A DNA stretch of 64,000 bases from Lacrimispora sinapis (GTDB lineage: Bacteria > Bacillota > Clostridia > Lachnospirales > Lachnospiraceae). Below, piece after piece: positions 52,266 to 61,677 of this stretch. Made by a program: the position numbers and the translations under genes. The stretch covers positions 1,798,001 through 1,862,000 of the forward strand of contig NZ_CP141832.1 in assembly GCF_043633585.1 (NCBI RefSeq), read 5' to 3'. The notes under the pieces were generated by a model, which had not been told where the DNA came from, ran no database searches, and saw only the letters and a program-made list of their open reading frames with translations. Position 1 is the stretch's first letter. Every line of letters starts with the position of its first letter.

Positions 52266-53227
52266 TGAAACCATTGATTATATTGACCGGACCCACCGCA
52301 GTAGGAAAAACCGCATTGTCCCTCCGTCTTGCCAAGGCAATCGGAGGAGAGATCATAAGTGCGGATTCCATGCAGGTCTACCGGGGCATGGACATTGGTT
52401 CTGCAAAAATCACAAAGGAAGAGATGATGGGTATTCCACATCATCTGATTGATGTCCTTGACCCCAGAGAAGAATTTAATGTTACCGTTTTTCAGGCAAT
52501 GGCAAAGGCGGCGGTGGAAGAAATATACTCCCGCGGCCGCATTCCCATTGTGGCTGGCGGAACCGGTTTTTATATCCAGGCGCTTCTTAATGATATTGAT
52601 TTTACCGAAACAGGAGAAGACTCTTCTATAAGGACGGAACTGGAGAAGATCGCAGAAGAAAAGGGGGCCGCTCATCTCCATGAGATGCTTCTTATGATTG
52701 ATCCGGAATCCGCAGAACAGATCCATGCCAATAATGTAAAACGGGTCATACGGGCAATTGAATTTTACCGGCAGACAGGAGAACGGATTTCTAAACACAA
52801 CAAACGGGAACGGCAAAAGGAATCTCCATATGATTTCCTTTACTTTGTGGTAAATACAGACCGTGACACGCTGTATCAGAGAATTGACCAGCGGGTGGAC
52901 CAAATGGTGGAACAGGGGCTGGTGGAAGAGGTAAAACGGCTGAAGGCTTCCGGATGCACAAGAGATATGGTGTCCATGCAGGGGCTCGGATACAAGGAAA
53001 TCCTTGATTACCTGCAGGGAGAGTATTCACTGGAAGAAGCTCTTTATTTAATAAAAAGAGATACCCGGCATTTTGCCAAACGCCAGATTACATGGTTTAA
53101 GCGGGAAAAAGACGTAAGATGGCTCAATCTGCCGGATTATGGTTATGACTTAGATAAGGTGCTTGAAAAGATGATAATAGACATCAGCGAAAGGTACGGA
53201 TTGGAGAATAAGGCAACATGGAAATAG
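52265..53227 (+). CDS. miaA: tRNA dimethylallyltransferase MiaA
   Basis: Adds a dimethylallyl group to A37 of tRNA, the substrate for MiaB encoded upstream. 320 residues, with P-loop GPTAVGKTALS near residue 9, DSMQVYRGMDIGSAK and VAGGTGFYIQALL, the standard substrate motifs. Coupled to mutL by a one-base overlap, and itself overlapping the next gene by 10 bp. Confidence 0.98.
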   Translation: MKPLIILTGPTAVGKTALSLRLAKAIGGEIISADSMQVYRGMDIGSAKITKEEMMGIPHHLIDVLDPREEFNVTVFQAMAKAAVEEIYSRGRIPIVAGGTGFYIQALLNDIDFTETGEDSSIRTELEKIAEEKGAAHLHEMLLMIDPESAEQIHANNVKRVIRAIEFYRQTGERISKHNKRERQKESPYDFLYFVVNTDRDTLYQRIDQRVDQMVEQGLVEEVKRLKASGCTRDMVSMQGLGYKEILDYLQGEYSLEEALYLIKRDTRHFAKRQITWFKREKDVRWLNLPDYGYDLDKVLEKMIIDISERYGLENKATWK

Positions 53228-54498
53228 ATGCAATGTATAACAATCTTGGAATCAGCCAGAACGTACTGGAATTTGGGGAAAAGATTGAAAAAGAGCTAAA
53301 AAAGCGGTTTGAAGAAATTGACGGGAATGCAGAATATAACCAGATGAAGGTTATCAAAGCCATGCAGGACAATCGTGTCAGTGACATTCATTTTGCAGCG
53401 ACGACCGGCTATGGATACAATGATCTTGGCAGGGATACTCTGGAAGCGGTTTATGCCGGGGTGTTTCACACGGAAAGTGCTTTGGTAAGACCCAATCTGA
53501 TCAGCGGAACACACGCGCTTTCCATTGCGCTTTCCGGAAATCTCCGCCCCGGGGATGAACTGCTCTCGCCGGCAGGAAAACCTTATGATACTCTGGAGGA
53601 AGTTATAGGAATCCGGGAAAGTACCGGTTCCTTGAAAGAATATGGAATTTGCTACCGTCAGGTAGATTTACTGCCAAATGGGACCTTTGATTATGAATCC
53701 ATTGGAAAAGCAGTAAATGAAAAGACACGTCTGGTTACCATCCAGAGATCAAAAGGCTATGACACCCGCCCTACATTTTCTGTTGCCCAGATCGGAGAGC
53801 TTATTGCATTTGTAAAAAACATAAAACCTGATGTGATCTGCATGGTGGATAACTGTTATGGAGAATTTGTTGAGAGAATAGAGCCTTCCGATGTAGGAGC
53901 GGATATGATCGTTGGTTCTCTGATTAAGAATCCCGGCGGTGGACTGGCTCCTATTGGAGGCTACATTGCCGGAAAAACAGAGTGCATTGACAGAGCGTCC
54001 TACCGCCTGACAGCGCCAGGGCTTGGAAAAGAGGTGGGAGCCAGTCTTGGACTCAACCAGTCTTTCTATCAGGGTCTGTTTTTGTCCCCTACTGTGGTGG
54101 CCGGAGCTTTAAAAGGAGCAATCTTTGCAGCCAATGTTTATGAAAGACTGGGATACGCTGTCGTGCCGAACGGAAGTGAATCACGTCACGATATCATTCA
54201 GGCAGTTACCTTTGGAAAACCGGAGGGTGTGGTTGCATTTTGCCAGGGAATCCAGGCAGCGGCTCCCGTAGACAGCTTTGTAACTCCGGAACCCTGGGAT
54301 ATGCCGGGATATGATGCACCTGTCATTATGGCAGCCGGAGCTTTTGTCCAGGGGTCTTCCATTGAATTAAGTGCAGATGGTCCCATCAAACCACCCTATA
54401 CGGTTTATTTCCAGGGAGGACTGACATGGTATCATGCAAAGCTGGGGATTTTAATGTCCCTGCAAAAGCTTTTGGATGCCGGATTGGTCCAATTATAA
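53218..54498 (+). CDS. Methionine gamma-lyase/aluminium-resistance family PLP enzyme (YnbB-like)
   Basis: 426-residue PLP enzyme of the family often annotated as aluminium resistance protein. It has a fold-type I core with GYGYNDLGRDTLE near residue 63, RPNLISGTHALSIAL, and the PLP-lysine context GSLIKNPGGGLAPIGGYIAG. The true substrate is unclear; cystathionine beta-lyase-like and methionine gamma-lyase activities have been proposed for the family. The ATG at 53218 overlaps miaA by 10 bp, the same order as in many Firmicutes (hfq is absent here). Confidence 0.88.
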   Translation: MEIDAMYNNLGISQNVLEFGEKIEKELKKRFEEIDGNAEYNQMKVIKAMQDNRVSDIHFAATTGYGYNDLGRDTLEAVYAGVFHTESALVRPNLISGTHALSIALSGNLRPGDELLSPAGKPYDTLEEVIGIRESTGSLKEYGICYRQVDLLPNGTFDYESIGKAVNEKTRLVTIQRSKGYDTRPTFSVAQIGELIAFVKNIKPDVICMVDNCYGEFVERIEPSDVGADMIVGSLIKNPGGGLAPIGGYIAGKTECIDRASYRLTAPGLGKEVGASLGLNQSFYQGLFLSPTVVAGALKGAIFAANVYERLGYAVVPNGSESRHDIIQAVTFGKPEGVVAFCQGIQAAAPVDSFVTPEPWDMPGYDAPVIMAAGAFVQGSSIELSADGPIKPPYTVYFQGGLTWYHAKLGILMSLQKLLDAGLVQL

Positions 54499-54538
54499 AA
54501 AAACGGTATACACAGCTGGAAATCTATGTTAAAATATT

Positions 54539-54567
54539 TTGACAGGTATGGACATTCCTGCCATAAA
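54539..54567 (+). promoter_or_regulatory. Promoter for DUF4321 gene
   Basis: TTGACA (54539-54544), 17-nt spacer, CATAAA (54562-54567). Transcription would start near 54574, which supports the downstream ATG at 54590 over any earlier start. Confidence 0.6.
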
Positions 54568-54589
54568 ACCAAAAGGGGTAGCAGAGCAG

Positions 54590-54841
54590 ATGAAGTACAA
54601 AAACTGCTGGGTACTGCTTCTTCTTATGCTTGCGGGTGTTGTTTTAGGAGGTTTTGTTGGAAATCTAACCCAGGGAATATCCGGGTTGTCGTGGCTGAAT
54701 TCAGGACAATCCTTTGGATTTGATACTCCGCTTGTGGTAAATTTCGGAATATTAGTCATCACCTTTGGGATCAATATCAAGATCACCATGGCCGGCATCA
54801 TAGGAGTAGTGGCAGCCCTCATTACGTATCGGTTCATTTGA
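54590..54841 (+). CDS. DUF4321 membrane protein
   Basis: 83 residues with two hydrophobic segments (about 5-25 and 52-82) joined by a short loop with GLSWLNSGQSFGFDTPLVVNFG, matching the DUF4321 pattern seen next to radC/mre genes in clostridia. Start ATG 54590 follows AGGGG at about 12 nt, and the promoter ends just upstream; an in-frame start at 54539 would precede the transcript. Function unknown; a role near cell-shape genes is only guilt by association. Confidence 0.8.
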   Translation: MKYKNCWVLLLLMLAGVVLGGFVGNLTQGISGLSWLNSGQSFGFDTPLVVNFGILVITFGINIKITMAGIIGVVAALITYRFI

Positions 54842-54893
54842 TTCTTACATATGTCTTTTTTAACGTGCCTGGAGAGTAACGGTCAGGAGGCAT

Positions 54894-55589
54894 ATGAAAC
54901 GCATAACTATGAAAGACATCCCAACGGATGAGAGACCCTATGAAAAGTGTTTGAAAGAAGGGGCTCAGGGCTTAAGCGATGCGGAGCTTTTATCCATCAT
55001 TATCCGCACAGGTACCAGGGAAGAGAATTCTTTGATACTGGCACAAAAGATACTGGCCTTAAACTATCCAAAGAAGGGTATTTTAGGGCTTTTACACCTT
55101 TCCATGCAGGAACTTATGCAGATCAAGGGAATCGGAAGGGTCAAAGGAGCACAGCTTCTGTGCATCGGTGAGCTTTCCAGGCGGATATGGAAAAAAACTG
55201 CCAGGCTGGATACGGCAGCTTTCCATAATCCCCTCGACATTGTCAACTACTTTGTAGAAGATATGAGGCACAGAGAACAGGAGCTGGTTTATATAATGCT
55301 CTTAAATACAAAAGGAGTCCTGATCAAGGACGTAATGATCTCTCAGGGAACGGTGAATGCTTCCGTAGTTTCTCCCAGGGAGATTTTCATTGAAGCTGTT
55401 AAGTATCATGCCGTAAGTGTGGTACTGGTCCACAACCATCCAAGCGGGGACCCGTCTCCCAGCAGAGAGGACATCAACCTTACAAAACGGGTAAAGGAAG
55501 CTGGAGAGTTACTGGGAATCCGGCTGTTGGACCATATCATTATAGGAGATAATTCCTATATCAGTTTGAAAGAACGGGGAATCTTATAG
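54894..55589 (+). CDS. radC: JAB-domain protein RadC
   Basis: 231 residues: an N-terminal helix-hairpin-helix part (about 20-95, with GIGRVKGAQLL) and a C-terminal JAB/MPN metal domain with VLVHNHPSGDPSPSREDI, the zinc motif. Named for DNA repair, but the true role is unsettled. GGTCAGGAGG lies upstream. Its stop directly abuts the mreC start, so it opens the cell-shape operon as in other Firmicutes. Confidence 0.96.
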   Translation: MKRITMKDIPTDERPYEKCLKEGAQGLSDAELLSIIIRTGTREENSLILAQKILALNYPKKGILGLLHLSMQELMQIKGIGRVKGAQLLCIGELSRRIWKKTARLDTAAFHNPLDIVNYFVEDMRHREQELVYIMLLNTKGVLIKDVMISQGTVNASVVSPREIFIEAVKYHAVSVVLVHNHPSGDPSPSREDINLTKRVKEAGELLGIRLLDHIIIGDNSYISLKERGIL

Positions 55590-56483
55590 ATGGAATCAAA
55601 ACGCAGTAAATATGTTCTTATATCTTTAACCGTATTTTGTGTACTGCTGATCGGTTTGACCTCCATTCATGACGAATGGCTGGCACCGCTTCGGACCGGT
55701 GTGGGGTATCTTCTCATTCCGGTACAGTCCGGTGTGAATTCTGTTGGATCGTCAATCTATGATGAACTCACAGATCTTGCAAAGTTACGTAATGCACAAA
55801 AAGAAAACGAAGAGATGAAGGACCTTATCACACAATTAACCGAGGAAAATACCAGGCTTCAGGCAAATGAGCTTGAGTTAAACCGTCTTCGTAAGCTTTA
55901 TGCCCTGGACCAGCAATACGGACAGTACGAAAAAGTAGGAGCAAGGGTAATCGCCAATGACTCCGGCAACTGGTTCCAGGTATTCCGTATTGACAAAGGG
56001 TCAAAAGACGGCATTGCTGTGGACATGAATGTGGTTGCCGGAGGCGGACTGGTTGGTATTGTTACAGATGTAGGCGCCAATTATGCTACAGTCCGTTCCA
56101 TTATCGACGATTCCAGCCGGGTAAGCAGCATGGCCATGCAGTCTGGAGACAGCTGTATCGTTGCCGGTGATTTGACTCTGTTTAAAGAAGGAAGACTTCG
56201 GATTACCAATGTTTTAAAGGAAAGTGACTTGAAAGACGGAGATAAGATTGTAACGTCCAATATCAGTTCTGTGTTCCTTCCGGGCCTTTTGGTTGGATAT
56301 GCAGCCGATATAACCAATGACACCAACAATGTTACCAAATCCGGATATTTGATTCCTGCGGCGGAGTTTGACAGCCTTCAGGAAGTTTTGGTCATTACAA
56401 AGCTGAAGGCGGATATGATGAAAGAAGAAAGTTCATCTGCACCGCAGCCGGAGCCTGCTTCTGCGGAGAGCGCTGCCCAATAG
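55590..56483 (+). CDS. mreC: Rod shape-determining protein MreC
   Basis: Membrane-anchored elongasome scaffold, 297 residues. It has one membrane segment (about 8-28), a coiled coil (about 62-95) and the two beta-barrel halves containing the DSGNWFQVFRIDKGSKDGI block. The C-terminal tail is low-complexity and rich in Ser, Ala and Pro. No gap to radC, so it is read from the same mRNA. Confidence 0.96.
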   Translation: MESKRSKYVLISLTVFCVLLIGLTSIHDEWLAPLRTGVGYLLIPVQSGVNSVGSSIYDELTDLAKLRNAQKENEEMKDLITQLTEENTRLQANELELNRLRKLYALDQQYGQYEKVGARVIANDSGNWFQVFRIDKGSKDGIAVDMNVVAGGGLVGIVTDVGANYATVRSIIDDSSRVSSMAMQSGDSCIVAGDLTLFKEGRLRITNVLKESDLKDGDKIVTSNISSVFLPGLLVGYAADITNDTNNVTKSGYLIPAAEFDSLQEVLVITKLKADMMKEESSSAPQPEPASAESAAQ

Positions 56484-56497
56484 CGAAAAGGAGTAAC

Positions 56498-57016
56498 ATG
56501 AGACGTATTTTTTTCAATGTACTGCTGATTATTCTGGCATTTACCATCCAAAACTGCATATTCCCGCTGCTGCCATTTTTATCAGCTTCCCCCAATCTGC
56601 TTCTGATTCTTACATTTTCTTTTGGCTTTATGCACGGAAAAGAAGCCGGAATGTATTATGGACTGCTGTCGGGGCTTTTGATGGATCTGTTTTACACAGG
56701 GCCATTTGGTTTCTATACACTGATTTTCGTGTATGTTGGATATATGAATGGCATCTGTACCAAATACTACTATGAAGAATATATTACCCTTCCATTAATT
56801 CTCAGCGTATTAAACGAACTGGCTTACAACTTCTACATCTATGTTTTCCGGTTCCTGATTCGTCAAAAAGTCCGGATCGGGTATTATTTTATCAACATAG
56901 TGCTTCCGGAAATCATCTTTACGGTTGTGACTACCCTGCTTCTTTACCGGGTATTGATGATTATAAACCGCCATTTGGAAGAGACAGGAAAAAAAGGGGA
57001 TTCAAACATTGTTTAA
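56498..57016 (+). CDS. mreD: Rod shape-determining protein MreD
   Basis: Polytopic membrane partner of MreC, 172 residues with about five hydrophobic segments. The stretches SASPNLLLILTFSFGFMHGKEAG and YYGLLSGLLMDLFYTGPFG are typical of MreD. AAAGGAG precedes the ATG. The end overlaps the PBP2 gene by 8 bp. No mreB is in the window. Confidence 0.94.
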   Translation: MRRIFFNVLLIILAFTIQNCIFPLLPFLSASPNLLLILTFSFGFMHGKEAGMYYGLLSGLLMDLFYTGPFGFYTLIFVYVGYMNGICTKYYYEEYITLPLILSVLNELAYNFYIYVFRFLIRQKVRIGYYFINIVLPEIIFTVVTTLLLYRVLMIINRHLEETGKKGDSNIV

Positions 57017-59873
57017 GGATTTATTGGATTTTATAACAGAGCTTTTAAAAAAGGCGGTAACGTCAAGACTGTTTGTTCTGGGGATTATCTGCTTTGCCAT
57101 GTATGCAGGATTAATAAACAAGCTGTTCAACATGCAGATCATCAATGGGGAAAAGGCCCTCAATGAGTACTTGCAGCTGACGGAACAGACCATAACCACT
57201 GCAGGGACAAGAGGCAATATTTATGACCGGAACGGAAAAGTGCTTGCTTATAATAAACTTGCTTATTCCGTAACGGTGCAGGATACGGGAGCATATAAGA
57301 ATTCCGCAGCCAGAAATAATATGTACTTAAAGCTGGTCCGGATTCTTCAAAGACATGGAGAAACCGTACAGGGGAAATTTGAAGTAGCCATCGACCCCAA
57401 TGGCGATATGGTGTATACCTCATCCTCCGAGTCAGCCAGAAAGCGCTTTTTGCGGGATTATTATGGCATTAAAAGGGTGGAGGACTTAGATGATGAAAAA
57501 GGAGAGTACCCTTCCAATTTGAGTGCAAGAGAACTGTTTGACCGTGCCTGTAAGGATAATGGCTTTGCAGAGTTGAAAGATGAGAAAGGAAATCCGGTAA
57601 CCCTAACGGACCAGGAGGCCCTTGATATCATTAATATCAAATATGCACTTCGCCTTATGTCATACCGGAAGTATGAATCCACAATGGTGGCTTCCCAGGT
57701 ATCCGATGAAACGGTAGCTGATATTCTGGAGCATCTCAGTGATATGCAGGGGGTAAACGTGGAAGAAACCACCATTCGTGCCTACAATGACAGCATTCCT
57801 TTTGCTCCTGTGATCGGTTATACCGGAAAGGTCCCGGAGGATCAGCTGGAAGGGCTTCAGCAGAAAAAAGGCGATTATGATATTAACGACATTGTTGGGC
57901 GGACAGGCATTGAATACACTATGGAACATGATCTGCAGGGAACCAAAGGAAAAAAGACGATCTACAAGGACAGCGTAGGCCGTATCCGGGAAACAAAAGA
58001 TGAAACCGATGCTTTTGCAGGAAATGATGTATATCTGACCCTGGATGCCCAACTGCAACGGGGAATCTATCATCTGATCGAGCAGTCTCTTGCGGGTGTT
58101 CTGATTAAGACCATTGTAAATGGAGACTTTCAGGCAGGCAGCACCACTGATGGCTCCAATATGAAGATTCCGGTGAAAGATGCTTATTACCAGCTTGTGA
58201 ACAACAATGTGCTTTCTTTAAAAGAACTGGAGGAAGCCGATGCTTCTGATACGGAGAAGAATATTTACCAGAAATATATTTCTTCCCGAAAGCAGATTTT
58301 CACCAGTTTGAAAAATGAGTTGATGAGCGGTCATTCCACCTCCATGAAAGATCTTCCGGAAGATATGAAGGCATATATGTTTTATATTTACAGCTATTTG
58401 TCCGGCCCTACGGTGGGAATCATAAAAGAGGATTCGATTGATACTTCCAGTGAAGAGTATCAGGCATGGAAGTCCGATGAAATTAGTTTAAGGGATTATT
58501 TATATTTTGGAATTGCAAATGGCTGGGTCGACACAACCAAATTAGAAACCGGCTCCAAATATTCCAGTGCGGATGATACCTTTGAAAAGCTTGTGGATTA
58601 TGTACTGGATCATCTGGAGGATGACCGTAATTTTACCAAAAAAATATACCGTTATCTGATCAATGATGATATTATAACGGGTCAGGAATTATGTCTGGCC
58701 TTATATGACCAGGGCGTGTTAATGGATGACGGACAAGATGCAGCGGAGCTTCGGGCAACCGGAGATGCTTATACATTTCTGTTGAAGAAACTGTCCAAAC
58801 TGGAAATCACACCGGCCCAGCTGGCGTTAGCTCCCTGCAATGCAGGTGTTGTTGTGACCAATGATAAAACCGGAGAGGTACTGGCGCTTGTATCCTATCC
58901 GGGTTACGATAACAACCGGATCGGTGACGGTACCTATTTCAGCCAGCTTCAGTCAGATTTATCACTGCCGCTTTATAACAATGCCACACAGACCAGAAAA
59001 GCACCGGGGTCTACCTTTAAGCCTATTACGGCGGTGGCGGCTCTGGAAGAACATGCAATTACCATTGATGAGACCATTAACTGTACCGGTATTTATACTG
59101 ACGTAGAACCGCCGATCAAATGTTGGATCTATCCTGGTCATCACGGACCATTAAATATGGTAGGAGGTATTATGAATTCCTGTAACATATTCTTTGCGGA
59201 TTTAGGCCATCGCCTGTCCATGGATGCCAACGGTGTTTATAAGCCGGAGGCAGGTCTTGATATGTTACGAAAATACGCAACCATGTTTGGGCTTGACCAT
59301 AAGTCCGGCGTGGAGATTGCAGAGCTTGATCCTCAGATTTCCAAAGAAGCTCCGGAGCGTTCCGCCATGGGTCAGGGAAGCCATGCATACACCAATGTTC
59401 AGCTTTCCAGATATGTGGCAGCCATTGCAAACCGAGGAACTGTTTTTGAACTCAGTCTGCTGGATAAAACAACGGATTCTGAAGGTAATCTGATCAAAGA
59501 TTATACCCCTGAGATTTCTTCTCATATTGACGCAGCGGCTACAACGTGGGATACTGTACAACAGGGAATGAGAGAAGTGATTGCAAATGGTACATCAAAG
59601 AGGTTATTTGCTGACCTTGAAGTGGAGATTGCAGGTAAGACAGGTACAGCCCAGGAAGCCCGCAACAAACCGAACCATGCTTTCTTCATTTCTTATGCGC
59701 CATATGACAATCCCGAAATCTGCGTTACCGTGAATATTCCTTATGGCTATTCATCATCCAACGCGGCCAATATAGCGAAGAATGTCTATAAGTATTATTA
59801 TGGCTATACAGACTTGGAATCCATTGTCAATGCGGGTGCCCTGGATGCAGCGAAAGTCAACATTCGCGATTAA
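57009..59873 (+). CDS. mrdA: Class B penicillin-binding protein 2 (large form)
   Basis: Membrane-anchored peptidoglycan transpeptidase of the elongasome, 954 residues. One membrane segment (about 18-40), a dimerisation domain with RGNIYDRNGKVLAYN, then a transpeptidase with Ser668 and Lys671 (GSTFKP), SCN, and KTG at 877-879. About 240 residues between LDAQLQ (about 343) and CNAGVVVTND (about 610) are an insertion relative to typical PBP2 (about 650). Start is TTG at 57009 behind AAAAAGGGG. Works with RodA, encoded downstream. Confidence 0.95.
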   Translation: MFKDLLDFITELLKKAVTSRLFVLGIICFAMYAGLINKLFNMQIINGEKALNEYLQLTEQTITTAGTRGNIYDRNGKVLAYNKLAYSVTVQDTGAYKNSAARNNMYLKLVRILQRHGETVQGKFEVAIDPNGDMVYTSSSESARKRFLRDYYGIKRVEDLDDEKGEYPSNLSARELFDRACKDNGFAELKDEKGNPVTLTDQEALDIINIKYALRLMSYRKYESTMVASQVSDETVADILEHLSDMQGVNVEETTIRAYNDSIPFAPVIGYTGKVPEDQLEGLQQKKGDYDINDIVGRTGIEYTMEHDLQGTKGKKTIYKDSVGRIRETKDETDAFAGNDVYLTLDAQLQRGIYHLIEQSLAGVLIKTIVNGDFQAGSTTDGSNMKIPVKDAYYQLVNNNVLSLKELEEADASDTEKNIYQKYISSRKQIFTSLKNELMSGHSTSMKDLPEDMKAYMFYIYSYLSGPTVGIIKEDSIDTSSEEYQAWKSDEISLRDYLYFGIANGWVDTTKLETGSKYSSADDTFEKLVDYVLDHLEDDRNFTKKIYRYLINDDIITGQELCLALYDQGVLMDDGQDAAELRATGDAYTFLLKKLSKLEITPAQLALAPCNAGVVVTNDKTGEVLALVSYPGYDNNRIGDGTYFSQLQSDLSLPLYNNATQTRKAPGSTFKPITAVAALEEHAITIDETINCTGIYTDVEPPIKCWIYPGHHGPLNMVGGIMNSCNIFFADLGHRLSMDANGVYKPEAGLDMLRKYATMFGLDHKSGVEIAELDPQISKEAPERSAMGQGSHAYTNVQLSRYVAAIANRGTVFELSLLDKTTDSEGNLIKDYTPEISSHIDAAATTWDTVQQGMREVIANGTSKRLFADLEVEIAGKTGTAQEARNKPNHAFFISYAPYDNPEICVTVNIPYGYSSSNAANIAKNVYKYYYGYTDLESIVNAGALDAAKVNIRD

Positions 59874-59890
59874 CTAGGATAAGAGGTGAT

Positions 59891-60559
59891 ATGATGCATA
59901 ATACCGTAGTGATTAAAAGCAACAGAGCAGGTATGATTGTCATCCTGGACCCGGACATCCCTTTCCCTCAGCTTCTTTCTGATGTGGGGAAAAAATTCGG
60001 GGACAATGCAAAATTCTGGGGATCTGTACAAATGACCCTGACCTTAGAGGGCAGGCAGCTGACTTCAGAAGAAGAGTTCGCAATCATCAACCAGATCACA
60101 GAGAATTCCAATGTGGAAATCATCTGTCTGGTCGATACGGATGCGAACCGATTGGAACGATGTGAAAAAGCACTAAACGAGAAACTGATGGAATTGTCCT
60201 GTCAGACGGGACAATTTTTTAAGGGCAATCTGCAAAACGGAGAGACTTTGGAATCAGAAGCCAGTATCGTTATTATCGGAGATGTGTGCAAAGGAGCAAA
60301 GGTAATTGCCAAGGGGAATGTGGTTGTCCTAGGCAAGATCAGCGGAACGGTATGCGCAGGTGTAGCCGGCAACAAGGAAGCATTGATCACCGCTCTTGAG
60401 ATGGCTCCGGTACAGCTTAGAATAGCGGACTGCACCTCCGGTCTTGACGGACGGGGCAGGCGTTTGGGAAGAGGTCCAATGAAGGCTTACCTGGAAAATA
60501 ACAAAGTCATTATAAAACCAATGAAAAAAAGTATGGAAATATTCCGAAAATTAAGGTAA
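59891..60559 (+). CDS. minC: Septum site-determining protein MinC
   Basis: FtsZ polymerisation inhibitor, 222 residues. The N-terminal domain (about 1-100) contacts FtsZ; the C-terminal beta-helix domain (about 110-205) has the repeated GD-V-x-G-A-x-V-x-A-x-G-N pattern. It ends with a basic tail. GATAAGAGGTGAT precedes the ATG. First of minCDE, inserted between the PBP2 and rodA genes. Confidence 0.95.
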   Translation: MMHNTVVIKSNRAGMIVILDPDIPFPQLLSDVGKKFGDNAKFWGSVQMTLTLEGRQLTSEEEFAIINQITENSNVEIICLVDTDANRLERCEKALNEKLMELSCQTGQFFKGNLQNGETLESEASIVIIGDVCKGAKVIAKGNVVVLGKISGTVCAGVAGNKEALITALEMAPVQLRIADCTSGLDGRGRRLGRGPMKAYLENNKVIIKPMKKSMEIFRKLR

Positions 60560-60594
60560 AATAGAACAAGGTATATAAAACAGGAGGATATGAT

Positions 60595-61386
60595 ATGTGT
60601 GAAATCATCGTAATCACTTCTGGAAAAGGCGGGGTAGGCAAGACGACAACTTCTGCCAACGTCGGTACCGGACTTGCGATTCTTGGTAAAAAAGTAGTTC
60701 TGATTGATACAGATATCGGACTGCGTAACCTGGATGTTGTAATGGGTCTGGAAAACCGGATCGTCTACAATTTAGTAGATGTGGTAGAGGGAAACTGCCG
60801 TATGAAGCAGGCCCTGATTAAAGACAAAAGATACCCGAATTTATTTTTACTGCCCTCTGCACAGACGAGGGACAAGACTGCAGTCACTCCCGGCCAGATG
60901 GTAAAGCTGGTTGACGATTTAAGAGAGGATTTTGATTTTATTATCCTTGATTGTCCTGCCGGGATTGAACAGGGCTTTCAAAACGCCATTGCAGGCGCAG
61001 ACAGAGCAATTGTAGTCACAACACCGGAGGTTTCTGCAATCCGGGATGCGGACCGGATCATCGGACTTTTAGAAGCCGCTGATATGGGAAGCATTGAACT
61101 GATTGTCAACCGGATACGGGCAGACATGGTGAAACGGGGAGACATGATGTCTTTGGATGATGTCATGGACATCCTTGCTGTTGATATCATTGGAGCCATT
61201 CCGGATGACGAGGACATCGTCATTTCCACAAACCAGGGAGAACCGCTTGTAGGTATGGGGACTCCGGCAGGACAGGCTTATATGGATGTCTGCAGGAGGA
61301 TTATCGGGGAAACCATTCCGATTCAGAATCCTGTTTTGCGTGAAGGCCTGTTTTTCAAACTCTCAAATCTCTTAAAGAGAGCATAG
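60595..61386 (+). CDS. minD: Septum site-determining ATPase MinD
   Basis: Membrane-switching ATPase of the Min system, 263 residues. The deviant Walker A is SGKGGVGKTTTSANVG; Walker B region DFIILDCPAGIEQGF. The C-terminal amphipathic membrane-targeting helix GLFFKLSNLLKRA is present. AGGAGG lies before the ATG. It recruits MinC and responds to MinE. Confidence 0.98.
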   Translation: MCEIIVITSGKGGVGKTTTSANVGTGLAILGKKVVLIDTDIGLRNLDVVMGLENRIVYNLVDVVEGNCRMKQALIKDKRYPNLFLLPSAQTRDKTAVTPGQMVKLVDDLREDFDFIILDCPAGIEQGFQNAIAGADRAIVVTTPEVSAIRDADRIIGLLEAADMGSIELIVNRIRADMVKRGDMMSLDDVMDILAVDIIGAIPDDEDIVISTNQGEPLVGMGTPAGQAYMDVCRRIIGETIPIQNPVLREGLFFKLSNLLKRA

Positions 61387-61397
61387 GAGGGTTTGAC

Positions 61398-61676
61398 ATG
61401 AGCCTGTTTCCTGTGTTCCGTAAGAAGAATTCAGGAGAAATTGCAAGAAATCGTCTAAAACTTTTGCTGGTTGCGGACAAGGCTGACTGTTCTCCTGAAA
61501 TCATGCAGATGATAAAAGACGATATGGTCCGTGTAGTTTCAAGATACATGGATATTGATTCCGACAGAATAGAGATACAGATGAAAAAGTTAAAGCAGCC
61601 GGATTGTGAACGATTTACGCCGGTGCTTTATGCTAACATCCCTATTCGCGATGTACCTGAAAAGGGGATATATTAA
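61398..61676 (+). CDS. minE: Cell division topological specificity factor MinE
   Basis: Stimulates MinD ATPase and sets up Min oscillation, 92 residues. The anti-MinD region (about 14-40, with EIARNRLKLLLVADKA) is followed by the topological domain with DRIEIQMKK. GGAGGG precedes the ATG. The presence of MinE rather than DivIVA-based Min fits many clostridia. It ends 1 bp before the rodA start. Confidence 0.96.
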   Translation: MSLFPVFRKKNSGEIARNRLKLLLVADKADCSPEIMQMIKDDMVRVVSRYMDIDSDRIEIQMKKLKQPDCERFTPVLYANIPIRDVPEKGIY

Positions 61677-61677
61677 T

